The notes under the pieces are model-generated. The model did no database searches. It worked only from the letters and a program-made list of their open reading frames with translations, and was not told where the DNA came from. From Streptomyces sp. NRRL S-244 (GTDB lineage Bacteria > Actinomycetota > Actinomycetes > Streptomycetales > Streptomycetaceae), in contig NZ_JOCX01000005.1 in the NCBI RefSeq assembly GCF_000717915.1, positions 1 to 64,000 of the forward strand: a stretch of DNA of 64,000 nucleotides, written 5' to 3'. The number at the start of each line of letters is the position of its first letter. Positions within the stretch are counted from its first letter, which is position 1. Positions 62,447 to 64,000 of this stretch are shown one piece after another. The position numbers were made by a program, and so were the translations under genes.

Positions 62447-64000
62447 ATGTGCGGAATTGTGGGTTACGTGGGAGCGCAGTCGGCGCTCGATGTGGTCATC
62501 GCCGGACTCAAGCGGCTGGAGTACCGCGGCTACGACTCGGCGGGCGTCGCCGTGCTCGCGGACGGGGAGCTGGTCGCCGCCAAGAAGGCCGGAAAACTGG
62601 TCAATCTGGAGAAGGAGCTGGTCGGGCATCCGCTGCCTGCCGGTTCCACGGGACTCGGGCACACCCGCTGGGCCACCCACGGCGGGCCCACCGACGTCAA
62701 CGCGCACCCGCACCTCGACAACGCGGGCCGGGTGGCCGTCGTCCACAACGGCATCATCGAGAACTTCGCCGCGCTCCGCGCCGAACTGGCCGAGCGCGGG
62801 CACCGGCTGGAGTCCGAGACGGACACCGAGGTCGTCGCCCACCTGCTGGCCGAGCGGTTCGAGGCCGGCGGGGACCTCGCGGAGGCCATGCGGCAGGTGT
62901 GCCGGCGGCTGGAGGGTGCGTTCACGCTGGTCGCGGTGCACGCCGACGCGCCGGACGTGGTGGTCGGGGCCCGCCGGAACTCCCCCCTGGTGGTGGGCGT
63001 TGGGGAGGGGGAGAACTTCCTCGCCTCGGACGTGGCCGCGTTCATCGCCCACACCCGGTCCGCGATCGAGCTGGGGCAGGACCAGGTCGTCGAGCTCCGC
63101 CGCGACGGGGTCACGGTGACCGACTTCGCCGGTGCGCCCGCGTCCGTGCGGGCGTACCACGTGGACTGGGACGCCTCGGCGGCCGAAAAGGGGGGCTATG
63201 ACTACTTCATGCTCAAGGAGATCGCCGAGCAGCCGAAGGCTGTCGCCGACACCCTCCTGGGCAGGATCGACGCGAGCGGCTCGCTGAGCCTGGACGAGGT
63301 GCGCATCCCCGTCTCGGTGCTCAGGGAGGTCGACAAGGTCGTGATCGTGGCGTGCGGTACGGCGTACCACGCGGGCATGATCGCGAAGCTGGCCATCGAG
63401 CACTGGACCCGCATCCCGTGCGAGACGGAGCTGGCGAGCGAGTTCCGCTACCGCGACCCGATCCTGGACCAGCGGACGCTGGTGGTCGCGATCTCGCAGA
63501 GCGGCGAGACCATGGACACCCTGATGGCGCTGCGGCACGCGCGCGAGCAGGGGGCCAAGGTGCTGGCCATCTGCAATACGAACGGGTCGACGATCCCGCG
63601 CGAATCGGATGCGGTGCTGTACACGCACGCCGGTCCGGAAGTGGCCGTCGCCTCGACCAAGGCGTTCCTGACGCAGCTGGTGGCCTGCTATCTGGTCGCG
63701 CTGTACCTCGGGCAGGTGCGGGGTACGAAGTGGGGCGACGAGATCGAGACGGTGATCCGCGAGCTGTCCGACATCGCCGCGGCCGTGGACACCGTCCTGG
63801 AGACCATGGAGCCGGTCCGGGAGCTGGCGCGCTCGCTGGCGGACAAGAACACCGTGCTGTTCCTCGGCCGGCACGTCGGGTACCCGGTGGCGCTGGAGGG
63901 CGCGCTCAAGCTCAAGGAGCTGGCGTACATGCACGCCGAGGGCTTCGCGGCGGGCGAGCTCAAGCACGGGCCGATCGCGCTGATCGAGAAGGACCTGCCG
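62447..64000 (+). CDS. glmS: Glutamine-fructose-6-phosphate aminotransferase (3' truncated by window)
   Basis: GlmS makes glucosamine-6-phosphate from fructose-6-phosphate and glutamine. 518 codons are present, without a stop, so roughly 100 residues are missing at the C terminus (family length about 615). It begins MCGIVGYVGAQSALD with the N-terminal nucleophile Cys2, then LEYRGYDSAGVAV, GLGHTRWATHGGP and NGIIEN of the glutaminase domain, and the SIS isomerase domains with CGTAYHAGM, ISQSGETMDTL, ASTKAFLTQL and HAEGFAAGELKHGPIAL. Streptomyces have more than one glmS-like gene, so it may not be the only copy; its proximity to glmM supports this role. Confidence 0.96.
   Translation, partial: MCGIVGYVGAQSALDVVIAGLKRLEYRGYDSAGVAVLADGELVAAKKAGKLVNLEKELVGHPLPAGSTGLGHTRWATHGGPTDVNAHPHLDNAGRVAVVHNGIIENFAALRAELAERGHRLESETDTEVVAHLLAERFEAGGDLAEAMRQVCRRLEGAFTLVAVHADAPDVVVGARRNSPLVVGVGEGENFLASDVAAFIAHTRSAIELGQDQVVELRRDGVTVTDFAGAPASVRAYHVDWDASAAEKGGYDYFMLKEIAEQPKAVADTLLGRIDASGSLSLDEVRIPVSVLREVDKVVIVACGTAYHAGMIAKLAIEHWTRIPCETELASEFRYRDPILDQRTLVVAISQSGETMDTLMALRHAREQGAKVLAICNTNGSTIPRESDAVLYTHAGPEVAVASTKAFLTQLVACYLVALYLGQVRGTKWGDEIETVIRELSDIAAAVDTVLETMEPVRELARSLADKNTVLFLGRHVGYPVALEGALKLKELAYMHAEGFAAGELKHGPIALIEKDLP

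Overview
The window is a high-GC actinobacterial chromosome segment, almost certainly from Streptomyces or a close relative such as Kitasatospora. The grounds are strong G/C third-position bias, many GTG and some TTG starts, HrdB-type promoters (TTGACC/TAnnnT), and a gene order that matches the Streptomyces ribosomal-protein region as I remember it. It is essentially one long translation and transcription supercluster with cell-wall precursor genes at both ends. I see no insertion sequence, prophage, integron or CRISPR array.

Layout. 1-4460: small conserved genes, murB, an adenosine deaminase-type hydrolase and an aspartate aminotransferase. 4656-10983: tRNA-Trp(CCA), secE, nusG, rplK-rplA, two paralogous lipoproteins, then rplJ-rplL with a long leader. 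11392-19134: rpoB-rpoC with their own promoter, a TTG start for rpoB and a strong terminator after rpoC. 19181-21670: a convergent YfhO-type membrane protein. 21858-26533: the str operon (rpsL, rpsG, fusA, tuf).

26616-36869: a surface-glycan island lies between the str and S10 operons. It holds rfbC-rfbA divergent from rfbB-rfbD (dTDP-L-rhamnose synthesis), followed by a tightly coupled series: a MOP-type flippase, a DPM1-like GT2, a DUF2304 membrane protein, a second GT2 and a large GT-C-like membrane enzyme. A single-pass secreted-domain protein follows, behind an attenuator-like leader. I infer assembly and export of a rhamnose-containing cell-surface glycan.

36934-53548: the S10, spc and alpha clusters are nearly continuous (rpsJ-rplC-rplD-rplW-rplB-rpsS-rplV-rpsC-rplP-rpmC-rpsQ; rplN-rplX-rplE-rpsZ-rpsH-rplF-rplR-rpsE-rpmD-rplO-secY-adk-map; infA-rpmJ-rpsM-rpsK-rpoA-rplQ). 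Many junctions overlap by 1-4 nt. rpsD is absent between rpsK and rpoA. 53581-64000: truA, an ABC-F ATPase, a GT87-type membrane glycosyltransferase, rplM-rpsI, glmM, coaA (convergent), a lipoprotein and a glmS cut by the window edge.

Most genes are housekeeping, so the interest lies in regulation. A 25-nt motif (24/25 identical) carrying a small hairpin occurs in the leaders of both rpsL and rpsJ. A perfect 14-bp palindrome abuts the rpoB -35 box. Several genes (murB, aspC, rfbA, abc-F, glmS and probably rfbB) have a -10-like box 7-9 nt before the start codon, as expected for leaderless mRNAs. Two hairpins, the second terminator-like, precede the secreted-domain gene at 35739. All calls are from reading the sequence; no database search was run.
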